A DNA stretch of 12,339 nt from Chamaesiphon sp. GTDB lineage: Bacteria; Cyanobacteriota; Cyanobacteriia; Cyanobacteriales; Chamaesiphonaceae. Positions 1 to 7,166 of the stretch are shown here, in pieces (position 1 is the stretch's first letter; each line of letters begins with the position of its first letter). A program made the position numbers and the translations under genes. The stretch covers positions 1-12,339 of the forward strand of contig JAJAZF010000223.1 in NCBI GenBank assembly GCA_026785875.1, given 5' to 3'. Under the pieces are notes generated by a model that was not told the origin of the DNA, did no database searches, and saw only the letters and a list, made by a program, of their open reading frames with translations.

Positions 1-80
1 GGTCTATCACTGAATATTAATAAAATAGATGGAATAGTGCGAAAATTGGCGTTGCTGAATCGGGGTATGATTTCTCTGTA

Positions 81-361
81 GGGGTGCCCCTGTCTTGATG
101 CGCTGTCTTGTCGTTTTTTTATTCGGGGGGAACCCCCGAATAAAAACGCCGCTAAACCCTCTCTGCGAGACGCTGCGCGTTGGCAGAGCCTGCGCTTTGC
201 GCTTACGGGGAACCCTACGTGCGGCGAATCGCTCTCTTAAAAAGGTGCTTCACTTGGCGGAGTTCGTCCGGTCGGCTTTCCCGACCATGGAACGAACCCA
301 AGATTGCACTTTTCGCTCTCAACACTTCGGCTACGCTCAGTGCAAGCTGTCAACTGTTTAA
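81..361. repeat. Gene-free stretch of mosaic dispersed-repeat sequence
   Basis: I see no credible gene from position 1 to the end of pyrF at 362. Most of this stretch consists of short GC-rich inverted and near-repeated words of the kind scattered between cyanobacterial genes. They include GGGGTGCCCC (81-90), a GAGACGCTGCGCG word (168-180) followed by related GCCTGCGCTTTGCGC (188-202), a nested stem GGTCGG/CCGACC (270-275 with 281-286) inside GTTCGTCC/GGAACGAAC (262-269 with 289-297), and TTGCACT/AGTGCAA (304-310 with 339-345). Open frames across it give low-complexity Arg/Leu/Cys-rich peptides without a recognisable domain. It lies downstream of pyrF and may contribute to ending that transcript. 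The repeat-family assignment is by word resemblance, not by a database match. Confidence 0.5.
112..148. repeat. Long inverted repeat (hairpin)
   Basis: CGTTTTTTTATTCGGGGG is followed, after a very short loop, by the matching CCCCCGAATAAAAACG. The arms pair fully except that one has seven T and the other five A. The fold is strong, but the T tract is on the 5' side and an A tract follows the stem on either strand, so it is not a standard intrinsic terminator. It is more like a dispersed repeat or a structured transcript end. Confidence 0.6.
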
Positions 362-1099
362 CTATGTAAAGATGCTAGCAATTGTCGCTTGAATTTCACA
401 AGCCGCTGCATATGGATCGGGTGCTGATTTGATCGGTCTACCCACCACAATATAATCAGCCCCATTCATAAATGCTGTTTTAACATCGACGGTTCTTTTT
501 TGATCGTCGCTGTTTTCCTGAGTATTATCTACTGGTCTAATCCCTGGAGCGACCACGAGAAAATTAGCATCCAAATTGGCTCTAAGAGCCTTGGCTTCGC
601 GTCCAGACGAAATCACACCATCACAACCGATCGCTAGGGCACGTTTGGCTCTAGACAGCACTAGAGCATCAGGATCGCAGTCGAAGCCCAAATCGTTTAA
701 GTCGCCTCGATCGAGACTAGTCAACACTGTCACTGCGAGAATCTTTAAATCTTTTTTCTCGCCAACGGCAGCTTTGAGAATTTCATCATTGCCATGAACG
801 GTGACAAAACTGATGCCGCGATTGGTGAGTTGTTTGACTGCCGATCCGACTGTCTGTGGCACATCAAAAAATTTCAGATCGACAAAGACTTTTTTGTTGC
901 GTGCTAGCAACCACTCGATCGTTTCAAAGTATTGACCACCCAAGAACATTTCCAGTCCTAGCTTATAGAAGATCGCAGCATCATCGAGCTGTTCTACGAG
1001 CTGCCGCGCTCGATCGCTAGTTTCGACATCCAAAGCAAAAATTAGTCGCTCTTTTGGGTCGATATTTTTTTGAGAAAGATAGGTGCGATCGTCTGACAT
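362..1099 (-). CDS. pyrF: Orotidine 5'-phosphate decarboxylase
   Basis: This enzyme converts orotidine 5'-monophosphate to UMP, the last step of de novo pyrimidine synthesis, in the cytoplasm. The 245-residue protein is the usual length for the short bacterial form and has the family's landmarks in order: an ALDV strand near residue 22, the catalytic motif DLKFFDVPQT (74-83, with the D-K-D charge network at D74, K76, D79), AVTVLTS (122-128), the phosphate-binding PGIR (185-188) and VGRPI (219-223). I chose the ATG at 1099. A GTG at 1159 would add 20 residues, but that stretch resembles nothing in the family and would start 8 bases from the hairpin ending the upstream gene. The neighbouring response regulator on the same strand is separated by that hairpin, so pyrF is probably transcribed alone. 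No Shine-Dalgarno is evident. Confidence 0.96.
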   Translation of the reverse strand: MSDDRTYLSQKNIDPKERLIFALDVETSDRARQLVEQLDDAAIFYKLGLEMFLGGQYFETIEWLLARNKKVFVDLKFFDVPQTVGSAVKQLTNRGISFVTVHGNDEILKAAVGEKKDLKILAVTVLTSLDRGDLNDLGFDCDPDALVLSRAKRALAIGCDGVISSGREAKALRANLDANFLVVAPGIRPVDNTQENSDDQKRTVDVKTAFMNGADYIVVGRPIKSAPDPYAAACEIQATIASIFT

Positions 1100-1166
1100 G
1101 ACATTTACTGCAACATAACAATGATATTCATCTTTTACTTTAGCTGTAAAAGTGAACACCAGTAGA

Positions 1167-1198
1167 AAGTCGGGGCAATAGATCGATTGCCCCGACTT
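1167..1198 (-). terminator. Hairpin terminator after the response regulator
   Basis: A perfect 13-bp stem (AAGTCGGGGCAAT, 1167-1179, with ATTGCCCCGACTT, 1186-1198) has a 6-base loop. It lies 30 bases past the response-regulator stop and about 70 bases before the pyrF start, both on the minus strand. The flanking T run is only short, so termination efficiency is inferred. Its position makes it the natural boundary between the two transcripts. Confidence 0.7.
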
Positions 1199-1228
1199 CT
1201 TTACCCCGTGAAATCGAGATCGATTTTT

Positions 1229-1957
1229 TTACCCTCTAGCCTCAGCAGCTCTTTGCTCTTCCTGAGTTTGAGGCGGACGATAGCCATGTTCAAAGGCAAA
1301 TCTCACGAGCTGCGATCTATTTTCCAGATTCAACTTGGTGAGAATATTACTTAGATGGGTCTGAACAGTGCGAGGACTGATAAATAGACGTTGACTGATT
1401 TGTTTATTAGTCAAGCCTTGGATCACTTCCCAGAACACCCTAGCTTCAGCCGGAGTCAGTGGTAAATCTTCTTCTGGCTCAGGATGTTTGATTGGGGCTG
1501 TCGATGCTGATGAGCCATCACCATATTCATTCCCTTCATTATTTTCAGGGGCTTTTTGCATCAAGCGCACCATCTCAGAGTGAATCCGCCGAGAACGTTC
1601 GAGTTGAGCTTCAATTTTAGCCAGAAGTTCCAGTGGCTCAAAAGGTTTGGTGATGTAATCATCAGCACCAATATAATGACCCTGAATCCGATCTTCGAGA
1701 TCCTTTTTAGCTGTTAAAAAGATAAATGGTACTAATTGTCCTGGTCTAGTGACACGGAGGCGACGACAAAACTCTAAACCATCCATTCCTGGCATCATGA
1801 TATCTGATACGACCAGATCTGGCGGATCTTGAGCGAAAAGTTTTAAGCCTTGGACTCCAGAGGTAACAACACTTACAGAATAACCACGCTTTTCTAGATA
1901 GCGTGTGAGCACGGCTTGGAGAGTTTTATCGTCGTCTACTAATAATATCTTTTTCAC
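1229..1957 (-). CDS. Two-component response regulator, REC plus LuxR/NarL-type HTH (Ycf29-like)
   Basis: This is a cytoplasmic DNA-binding response regulator of 242 residues. The receiver domain spans about residues 1-120: the acidic pocket is the VDDD cluster (7-10), the phosphoacceptor is D52 in VVSDIMMPGMDG, and the switch residues are T82 (FLTAKK) and K104 (TKPFE). A charged, low-complexity linker (about 135-165) leads to a LuxR/GerE helix-turn-helix (about 166-226) with the typical LTPAE...GLTNKQI...SPRTVQTHLSNI pattern. A receiver joined to a LuxR helix-turn-helix matches the NarL family, and the overall look resembles the cyanobacterial/plastid Ycf29 (Rre1) group, though I cannot assign the exact orthologue. 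No histidine kinase gene lies nearby, so the partner is unknown. The start is GTG, supported by a good AAAGGA ribosome site 7 bases upstream. Confidence 0.9.
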   Translation of the reverse strand: MKKILLVDDDKTLQAVLTRYLEKRGYSVSVVTSGVQGLKLFAQDPPDLVVSDIMMPGMDGLEFCRRLRVTRPGQLVPFIFLTAKKDLEDRIQGHYIGADDYITKPFEPLELLAKIEAQLERSRRIHSEMVRLMQKAPENNEGNEYGDGSSASTAPIKHPEPEEDLPLTPAEARVFWEVIQGLTNKQISQRLFISPRTVQTHLSNILTKLNLENRSQLVRFAFEHGYRPPQTQEEQRAAEARG

Positions 1958-2505
1958 GTTTGAATCCTTTGGGTCACAACGATTTATTGGGGAAATGGGG
2001 CAAAAATATGAATTAATGAATTTAGTAGTTCAATTTAGCTTATATAGGTATAAAGAATTGAGCTACACCTCAATGATTGCCTTCAACGTGGATAAATCAC
2101 TAAGTTGTAGGTAGTCGATATGTAATATGACTCTACACAGTAGTTCTCTGCTCCATCATCAGAGCTACGATGACGTTTAGCTTTGATAAAAGGCGATTAC
2201 TTGCTTACATACATATTCACACATACAACTATACAATCCAGAAAAGTTACGAAAGATCTCCGATCGACTTTTACTACTAACGACTGGTCGGCGGATCGCC
2301 TGTGAAAATGGCTACCCATTGGTAACGCCAACAGTGGCGAATCTTTCCTAATGATCCTATCATTCCCCTCATTCGGGAAAATAGCACAAGCTTAGATATT
2401 TGACTCATCGATCGAGTTGATTTTTTGGGACTTAGCAACTTTGTCTCAAGTACGATCTAGTCGATCGGGATAAATTTATGACCCGAACGCACCGCCCCAA
2501 GCCAA
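1958..2505. other. 548-base intergenic gap, no gene seen
   Basis: This lies between the start of the response regulator and the end of the ABC exporter, both on the minus strand. It must hold the regulator's promoter and the exporter's transcript end. Open frames here are short and resemble no protein. Only small inverted repeats are visible: CGCCA/TGGCG (2326-2330 with 2335-2339), TTCCC/GGGAA (2363-2367 with 2375-2379) and CGATC/GATCG (2453-2457 with 2463-2467). None is a convincing terminator. I could not place a confident promoter. Confidence 0.5.
1965..1970 (-). promoter_or_regulatory. Ribosome binding site of the response regulator
   Basis: Read on the minus strand this is AAAGGA, 7 bases before the GTG at 1957. 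It is one of only two clear Shine-Dalgarno sequences in the window and decides the GTG start. Confidence 0.6.
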
Positions 2506-4350
2506 CTATTGATAACCTGCTGCTTGAAGCGAGAACAGATGAGCATAGCGTCCATCAGCTTCTAATAATTGCTCGTGACTACCTTGTTCGATAATTTGAC
2601 CGTTTGCCATCACAATAATTTTATCAGCCATTCTGACCGTTGAAAATCGATGGGAAATTAAGACGACCATTCGATCTTGAGTGAGATCGCGGAAATGATT
2701 GAAAATATTCATCTCAGCTTCAGCATCCATCGCCGCAGTTGGTTCATCGAGGATCAAGATATCAGCATCCGATCGCATGAAAGCCCTCGCCAGAGCAATC
2801 TTCTGCCATTGTCCGCCAGATAATTCTTGTCCACCTTTGAACCATTTTCCCAGTTGGGTATCAAATCCTTGAGGTAGCACATCAATGAAAGGTTTTGCCA
2901 TGCCTTTATGAGCGGCGATATCCCATTCTTGGCGATCGTCGAGATGTTCGACATCCCCTACCCCGACATTTTCCCCCACTGTAAATTGATATTGGACAAA
3001 GTTCTGAAAAATCACGCCGATTCGCCGTCTTAATACATCGACATCCCAATCATTTAAATCCACTCCATCTAGTAAAATTCTGCCACTAGTAGGTGTATAT
3101 AGATTAGTTAAAAGCTTGATCAGTGTAGTTTTACCAGAGCCATTTTCACCGACGATCGCGAGTTTTTCGCCCAGTGGTAGATGCAGTGAAATATTATTTA
3201 GAACGGGCTGCTGACTGCCTGGATAGCTGAAGGAAACATTCTCAAACCTAATCCCCTCCTGAATTATTCCCTGGGTGATTTTACCCTGAGATTGAGGCAT
3301 GGGTTGTTCTAAAAATTCGTAGAGATTGGCAAGATAGAGGTTGTCTTCATACATTCCGCCGATCGAAGTTAATGCTGAGGAAAAGGTTGACTGTCCCTGC
3401 CTAAATACTACTAAATACATCGTCATTTCGCCCAAGGTAATTACCCCTGCGATCGCTTCAATCACAATCCAAGCATAAGCTACATAGAAAGCTAGAGTAC
3501 TCAGCAAGCCCAACAAATAACCCCACCAGCCCTTCTTAATCGTCAGATGGCGATCTTCCTCATACAGCAGGTTAAAGATATTGCGGTAACGCTGTAACAG
3601 TACTGCACCTAGCTGATAGAGCTGTACCTCCTTGGCATAATCTTCTCTAGCTAGTAAAGTCTCTAGATAGTGTTGCTGGCGAGTTTCGGGAGATCGCCAC
3701 CGAAATAATCGAAAGGCGTGTTCGGAAAAACGGGTTTCGGCAATAAATGACGGAATTGCCGCCACAATCAGCACCAATACCGCCCACCCCGAAAATCGCC
3801 ACAGCAAGCCGCTAAATGTCAATAATGTCAGGGCAGACTGACACAGCCCAAAGGTGCGGGTAATCAAGGATAGCGGACGGCTAGAGGCTTGGGAGCGAGC
3901 CTGACTCATCTTGTCATAAAATTCTGAGTCTTCAAAATGCGCCAGATCCAGGGTGAGGGCTTTTTCGAGAATCAATTCATTGACGCGTTGAGCCAGCAAT
4001 ACCCGCAGTAATGATTGGCAAACTACTAAACCTTTTTGAGACGCTGCTAACAAGACGATCGCGACTGCTTCGAGACAGACATAACTAATTGCAGTCTGGC
4101 GATCGATCGCCAAACCACTCTGGTTTGCCAACACCACGCTATCGACAATTAACTTACCGACGAGGGCGACTGCACCTGGTAACAATCCACCTACCAGAGC
4201 TAAAACTGCTAGTGCCACAGTCAACGCATGACTAGTAGTCCATACTAGAGCTAGTGCTTTGCTACTATAGCGAAATACCGATAGAGACTGGCGAATACTC
4301 TTGCTTACTAGTTTCAATTTCCGCCAGTTACTTTTTTTCTTTCTATTCAT
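2506..4350 (-). CDS. ABC exporter, fused membrane and ATP-binding domains
   Basis: This 614-residue half-transporter should work as a homodimer in a cell membrane, using ATP to move a substrate outward. The membrane domain occupies roughly residues 35-335, with hydrophobic segments near 40-66, 88-112, 172-204 and 275-302. The nucleotide-binding domain (about 365-614) is complete: Walker A GENGSGKT (401-408), Q-loop Q449, signature LSGGQ (510-514), Walker B ILILDEP with catalytic E536, and switch H567. No N-terminal peptidase domain is present. The layout resembles peptide, lantibiotic or lipid exporters (MdlB/SpaT-like), but nothing nearby identifies the substrate. The ATG at 4350 overlaps the stop of the degraded permease upstream by ATGA, the sign of former translational coupling. 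The basic first 25 residues make this start plausible. Confidence 0.92.
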   Translation of the reverse strand: MNRKKKSNWRKLKLVSKSIRQSLSVFRYSSKALALVWTTSHALTVALAVLALVGGLLPGAVALVGKLIVDSVVLANQSGLAIDRQTAISYVCLEAVAIVLLAASQKGLVVCQSLLRVLLAQRVNELILEKALTLDLAHFEDSEFYDKMSQARSQASSRPLSLITRTFGLCQSALTLLTFSGLLWRFSGWAVLVLIVAAIPSFIAETRFSEHAFRLFRWRSPETRQQHYLETLLAREDYAKEVQLYQLGAVLLQRYRNIFNLLYEEDRHLTIKKGWWGYLLGLLSTLAFYVAYAWIVIEAIAGVITLGEMTMYLVVFRQGQSTFSSALTSIGGMYEDNLYLANLYEFLEQPMPQSQGKITQGIIQEGIRFENVSFSYPGSQQPVLNNISLHLPLGEKLAIVGENGSGKTTLIKLLTNLYTPTSGRILLDGVDLNDWDVDVLRRRIGVIFQNFVQYQFTVGENVGVGDVEHLDDRQEWDIAAHKGMAKPFIDVLPQGFDTQLGKWFKGGQELSGGQWQKIALARAFMRSDADILILDEPTAAMDAEAEMNIFNHFRDLTQDRMVVLISHRFSTVRMADKIIVMANGQIIEQGSHEQLLEADGRYAHLFSLQAAGYQ

Positions 4351-5141
4351 CTTTTCGTTGGCATCGCCGCTGGGCTTAAAAATTCTCGCTTGAACCCAGA
4401 GCCATCAAGGCTTTCTGACATTATAATTGAAATCAATAGTATATGTGGACTGTCGGTGGTACCAAGCAACCACACACCCACGATCGTCAAACCCACGAAG
4501 TCACATTTTATTGGTAACTTTTGGCTAGTTTCATCGAGATCGCGCTTGACTCCCCGCCGATTCCGCTGCTGCAATGTCGCGATCGGTAACGACAGCCCAA
4601 AAGCAGATGCTGGGGTAGAAGCTTCGATCGCCGAAACTAATACTGGTACCCCTGATTTGACGGCTATTTATCCAGTGTAGAGAGCTACCAAATTAATTAA
4701 CTCGATCGCGATAAATACGGGTAAAGCCTGTTTAATCTTGGGTAAGTCTTCGCGCAGTGTCGATCGAACTTCTGTTATCAATAAACTACTCAATCCACTG
4801 ATAATAATCCCAGTCGCGATCGCTAGAAATGCTCCGAAAAAGTCAGTTCGGTCGAAGATATGTTTTTCAATCAGTACTACAATAGTCTGAAGCCCGGCGA
4901 CGATCGACATCAGATACAGTGTATCCCACCTATTACTAAACTTATCGATCGAACATAGCCCAACGGAAGCGACTATTAATAAGACAATACCAAGATAATT
5001 ATTTCCAGTAATTAAATATCCAAACAACCAATAACTAGTAACAATCAAAAAAATCGGAGTCAGGTTCCAATCAGCAGCAACGGTACCAGAATCACTGCAA
5101 TCTAAGGCGCGAAAGTAAAAAAATTGACTCAGTTGAACGAT
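4347..5141 (-). pseudogene. Degraded EamA/DMT-family permease
   Basis: One minus-strand frame stays open for 265 codons from 5141 to the TGA at 4347-4349, except for a single TAA at 4668-4670. The encoded sequence is rich in membrane segments. Its beginning (FRALDCSDSGTVAADWNLTP, about 5107-5058) looks like the late first repeat of an EamA drug/metabolite transporter, and the rest matches a second repeat (from about LMSIVAGLQTIVVLIEKHIF onward). The reading continues sensibly across the stop (ALYTG-stop-IAVKSGVPVL), so a point mutation fits better than a frameshift. Upstream of 5141 there is another stop, and the next codons give a charged, non-membrane peptide, so the first transmembrane helices are missing. 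No good start codon exists; the first usable one is TTG at 5048. It probably once formed an operon with the ABC exporter. Family assignment is moderate; loss of function is fairly sure. Confidence 0.7.
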
Positions 5142-5210
5142 TTATTTCGTTCCGTATACCTCTTTCCTTGAAGTTTCGCTAAATATTTACCCGTCCTATT
5201 TAGCAGCATC

Positions 5211-5254
5211 ACCGATCGAGCTAAACTAAAATATTTGGGTTTAGCTCGATCGGT
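5211..5254. repeat. Perfect 16-bp inverted repeat, 12-base loop
   Basis: ACCGATCGAGCTAAAC (5211-5226) pairs perfectly with GTTTAGCTCGATCGGT (5239-5254) across an AT-rich loop. A TATTTA stretch follows on the plus strand. It could end a plus-strand transcript, but no plus-strand gene precedes it. It may instead be the end of a lost gene, or part of a small RNA or dispersed repeat. Confidence 0.75.
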
Positions 5255-5343
5255 TATTTATGACCTAACCCAAGTTGCTACCAATACTCAAAGTGGTTAA
5301 AATGCAAAGTCCGCCTGTATTGTCTCGCTGCTGGCTGCTTCAA

Positions 5344-5389
5344 TACCCTACAAGCATTCCTGGCTATGGCTTGGAATGCTTGTAGGGTA
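5344..5389. repeat. Perfect 17-bp inverted repeat, 12-base loop
   Basis: TACCCTACAAGCATTCC (5344-5360) pairs perfectly with GGAATGCTTGTAGGGTA (5373-5389) around the loop TGGCTATGGCTT. No T run follows on either strand, so it does not look like an ordinary intrinsic terminator. The word GCATTCC...GGAATGC with flanking CTACAAG resembles dispersed intergenic repeats in cyanobacteria, but I cannot confirm copies elsewhere. Confidence 0.75.
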
Positions 5390-5685
5390 GCGACAAAAGT
5401 CTACCACGGACTAAGTAAAACAGTCAGGGTTTTGGTAGCTCGATTGCCCAACGATATGACTACCGCGAACTACGCAATCGGATCGAGCGAAAAAATTAGA
5501 ATGGGTTATAATTCAAAGGTATCTGTCTGTAGTTAAAATCGAAAACTCTCAACTTTGAAGGCTTCCGACACTACCGATATCGCGACAAATTACGTAAATT
5601 AAATGTATAAAAAGTTACAAACTAGTTTGAGTTAGTTTTTGGATCGTATTTACTACTCACCCATTCTGCTGCACTAACTGTAACT

Positions 5686-7059
5686 ATGTTCACTAATCTC
5701 ATCTCTAGAATCCACAATTGTTCCCGAGAGGAAGATATCCTCACCGCAAGTGTCGAAAGTGTCAAACAAGCTCTAAACTGCGATCGAGCCGTAGTCTATA
5801 GTTTGCAACCGCAGAATTTGGGAAAGGTGGTTGCGGAGGCGGTAGAGCCAGGATTTCCCCGCACCATCGAAACAACCATCGACGATCCCTGCTTCCAATC
5901 GCGACATATAAATAGCTACCGCCAGGGGCGAATTAGTGCGATCGATAATATCCAAACAGCACGAATTACACCTTGTCATATTGAAACTCTCGAAAAAATT
6001 GCAGTTAAAGCTAATTTAGTCGTCCCGATTCTGTTACCAAATCACGAGCTATATGGTTTATTGATTTTGCATCAATGTTCCGAACCCCGCGCGTGGAAAC
6101 CCGAAGAGATCGCTCTGACAGCCCAAATGGCGTTGCAGATTGGTTGGGCTTTAGATAATGCCGTAAGATGGTCGGAGTGTCAGAAAATTTACTCAATCAT
6201 AGAGCGGCAAAAGTACTACAGTGATTTGCTAGTAACAGCCACCCAAAAAATTCATCAAGGCAATACTCGCGTTGAAGTATTGCAAATAGCTACCACTCAA
6301 GCCCGACTGATCTTAAGGTGCGATCGATCGGTTGTGTATGCGTTTGCCCAACCAAATCTAGGGAAAATCATTGCTGAATCGACATTACCTGCATTGTCAT
6401 CGATCGAAGGGATGACGATTGAAGATCCCTGTTTTGAACCTGACTACATTGGTAAATATCAGCATGGGGGAGTTCAATCGATCGATAACATTCATGAAGC
6501 TGGCATCAGCGATCGCTTTGTGAATATTTTGGTAAAAATTGCAGTAAAAGCCAACATCACAGTCCCCATCATCGGGAGTCAGAATGAGTTATTTGGGTTA
6601 CTGGTAGTACATCAGTGTTTTAACTATCGGAATTGGCAAGAGCCGGAAATAGAGTTCCTCAGACAGATTGGTATCCAGACGGGTTTAGCTTTGCTCAAAG
6701 GGCAATGTCAAGAAGAAGTAATGGCGATGAAGTCTTCACTCAAGCGTGCTGGGATCGTCAAAGAAACAATTGCTACCGCCGATACTCAAATCCAGCATGT
6801 CAAGGAGTCCATAACTAACTCTGTCCAAAATTTAGATGAAGCCAAGCATCTGATGCGATTGCTCAGTCATGAAGTTATTTCCCTCACCGAAAAGTTTTCT
6901 AGTGAAGATATCAACCTGATCCGAATTATCGCTAAAAAATTGCAGAGTAATACGGATACAGCAACAGTTGAAACGCTCTCACTTCAGTCCGATGTTGCCG
7001 AATTAGAAACAGCGATCGACTCTGCCATTAGAGTATATAAATCTCACTCTTATAATTAG
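5686..7059 (+). CDS. Tandem GAF-domain protein, putative DXCF-type cyanobacteriochrome
   Basis: This is a soluble 457-residue sensor with two phytochrome-like GAF domains (about 14-160 and 194-337) and a helical tail. GAF1 has the motif DPCF (67-70) and, exactly 28 residues after C69, a C97-H98 pair in TPCHIETL, followed by VKANLVVPI and LHQCSEPRAW. In DXCF cyanobacteriochromes the DXCF cysteine and a canonical Cys-His both bind a linear tetrapyrrole, and the spacing recalled for TePixJ (C494/C522) is the same. GAF2 keeps DPCF (247-250) but has R277-F278 where C97-H98 would be, so it should not attach a bilin the same way. The tail (about 340-457) looks coiled-coil and has no histidine kinase, GGDEF or chemotaxis signature. 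Similar GAFs occur in cyanobacterial chemoreceptors without proven chromophore, so light sensing is inference; the GAF assignment is secure. The ATG at 5686 is the first start after an in-frame stop. Confidence 0.88.
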   Translation: MFTNLISRIHNCSREEDILTASVESVKQALNCDRAVVYSLQPQNLGKVVAEAVEPGFPRTIETTIDDPCFQSRHINSYRQGRISAIDNIQTARITPCHIETLEKIAVKANLVVPILLPNHELYGLLILHQCSEPRAWKPEEIALTAQMALQIGWALDNAVRWSECQKIYSIIERQKYYSDLLVTATQKIHQGNTRVEVLQIATTQARLILRCDRSVVYAFAQPNLGKIIAESTLPALSSIEGMTIEDPCFEPDYIGKYQHGGVQSIDNIHEAGISDRFVNILVKIAVKANITVPIIGSQNELFGLLVVHQCFNYRNWQEPEIEFLRQIGIQTGLALLKGQCQEEVMAMKSSLKRAGIVKETIATADTQIQHVKESITNSVQNLDEAKHLMRLLSHEVISLTEKFSSEDINLIRIIAKKLQSNTDTATVETLSLQSDVAELETAIDSAIRVYKSHSYN

Positions 7060-7166
7060 GGTGTTACGAGGAGTTAGATCGGAGATGGGAGATAATTTTG
7101 TGATAAACACAACAACCATCTCAGATCGGTAACGTCCTAATTAGATCCTCAGCAATAACTCCAAGC
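7060..7166. other. Convergent intergenic spacer
   Basis: The GAF gene and the DUF362 gene converge here. The spacer has an interrupted inverted repeat (GAGATGG, 7083-7089, with CCATCTC further right), which may act as a weak two-way transcript end. There is no T-tract terminator. Confidence 0.3.

Larger units (their letters stand above)
5142..5685. other. 544-base intergenic gap with two strong hairpins and the promoter region of the GAF gene
   Basis: No gene is visible between the permease remnant (minus) and the GAF protein (plus). The gap holds two perfect inverted repeats, listed separately. Nearer the GAF gene it becomes AT-rich. Possible -10 elements are TATAAT (5507-5512) and TATAAA (5606-5611), but neither has a good -35 at the right distance, so no promoter is called. 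Confidence 0.5.

Noticed and set aside
95..361. Plus-strand open frame of 88 codons
   Set aside because: It runs through palindromic repeat sequence, and its product has no domain and a composition dictated by the repeats.
1100..1159. GTG at 1159 as the pyrF start
   Set aside because: The extra 20 residues do not fit the family and would begin almost at the base of the upstream terminator hairpin; the ATG at 1099 gives the normal length.
4390..4680. Plus-strand open frame of 96 codons opposite the permease remnant
   Set aside because: It is antisense to a frame with clear membrane-protein character and has no recognisable motif of its own.
5686..7059. Calling the GAF protein a phytochrome kinase or chemoreceptor
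   Set aside because: There is no PHY domain, histidine kinase core, HAMP or methyl-accepting signalling region, and no membrane segment; only the GAF domains are supported.
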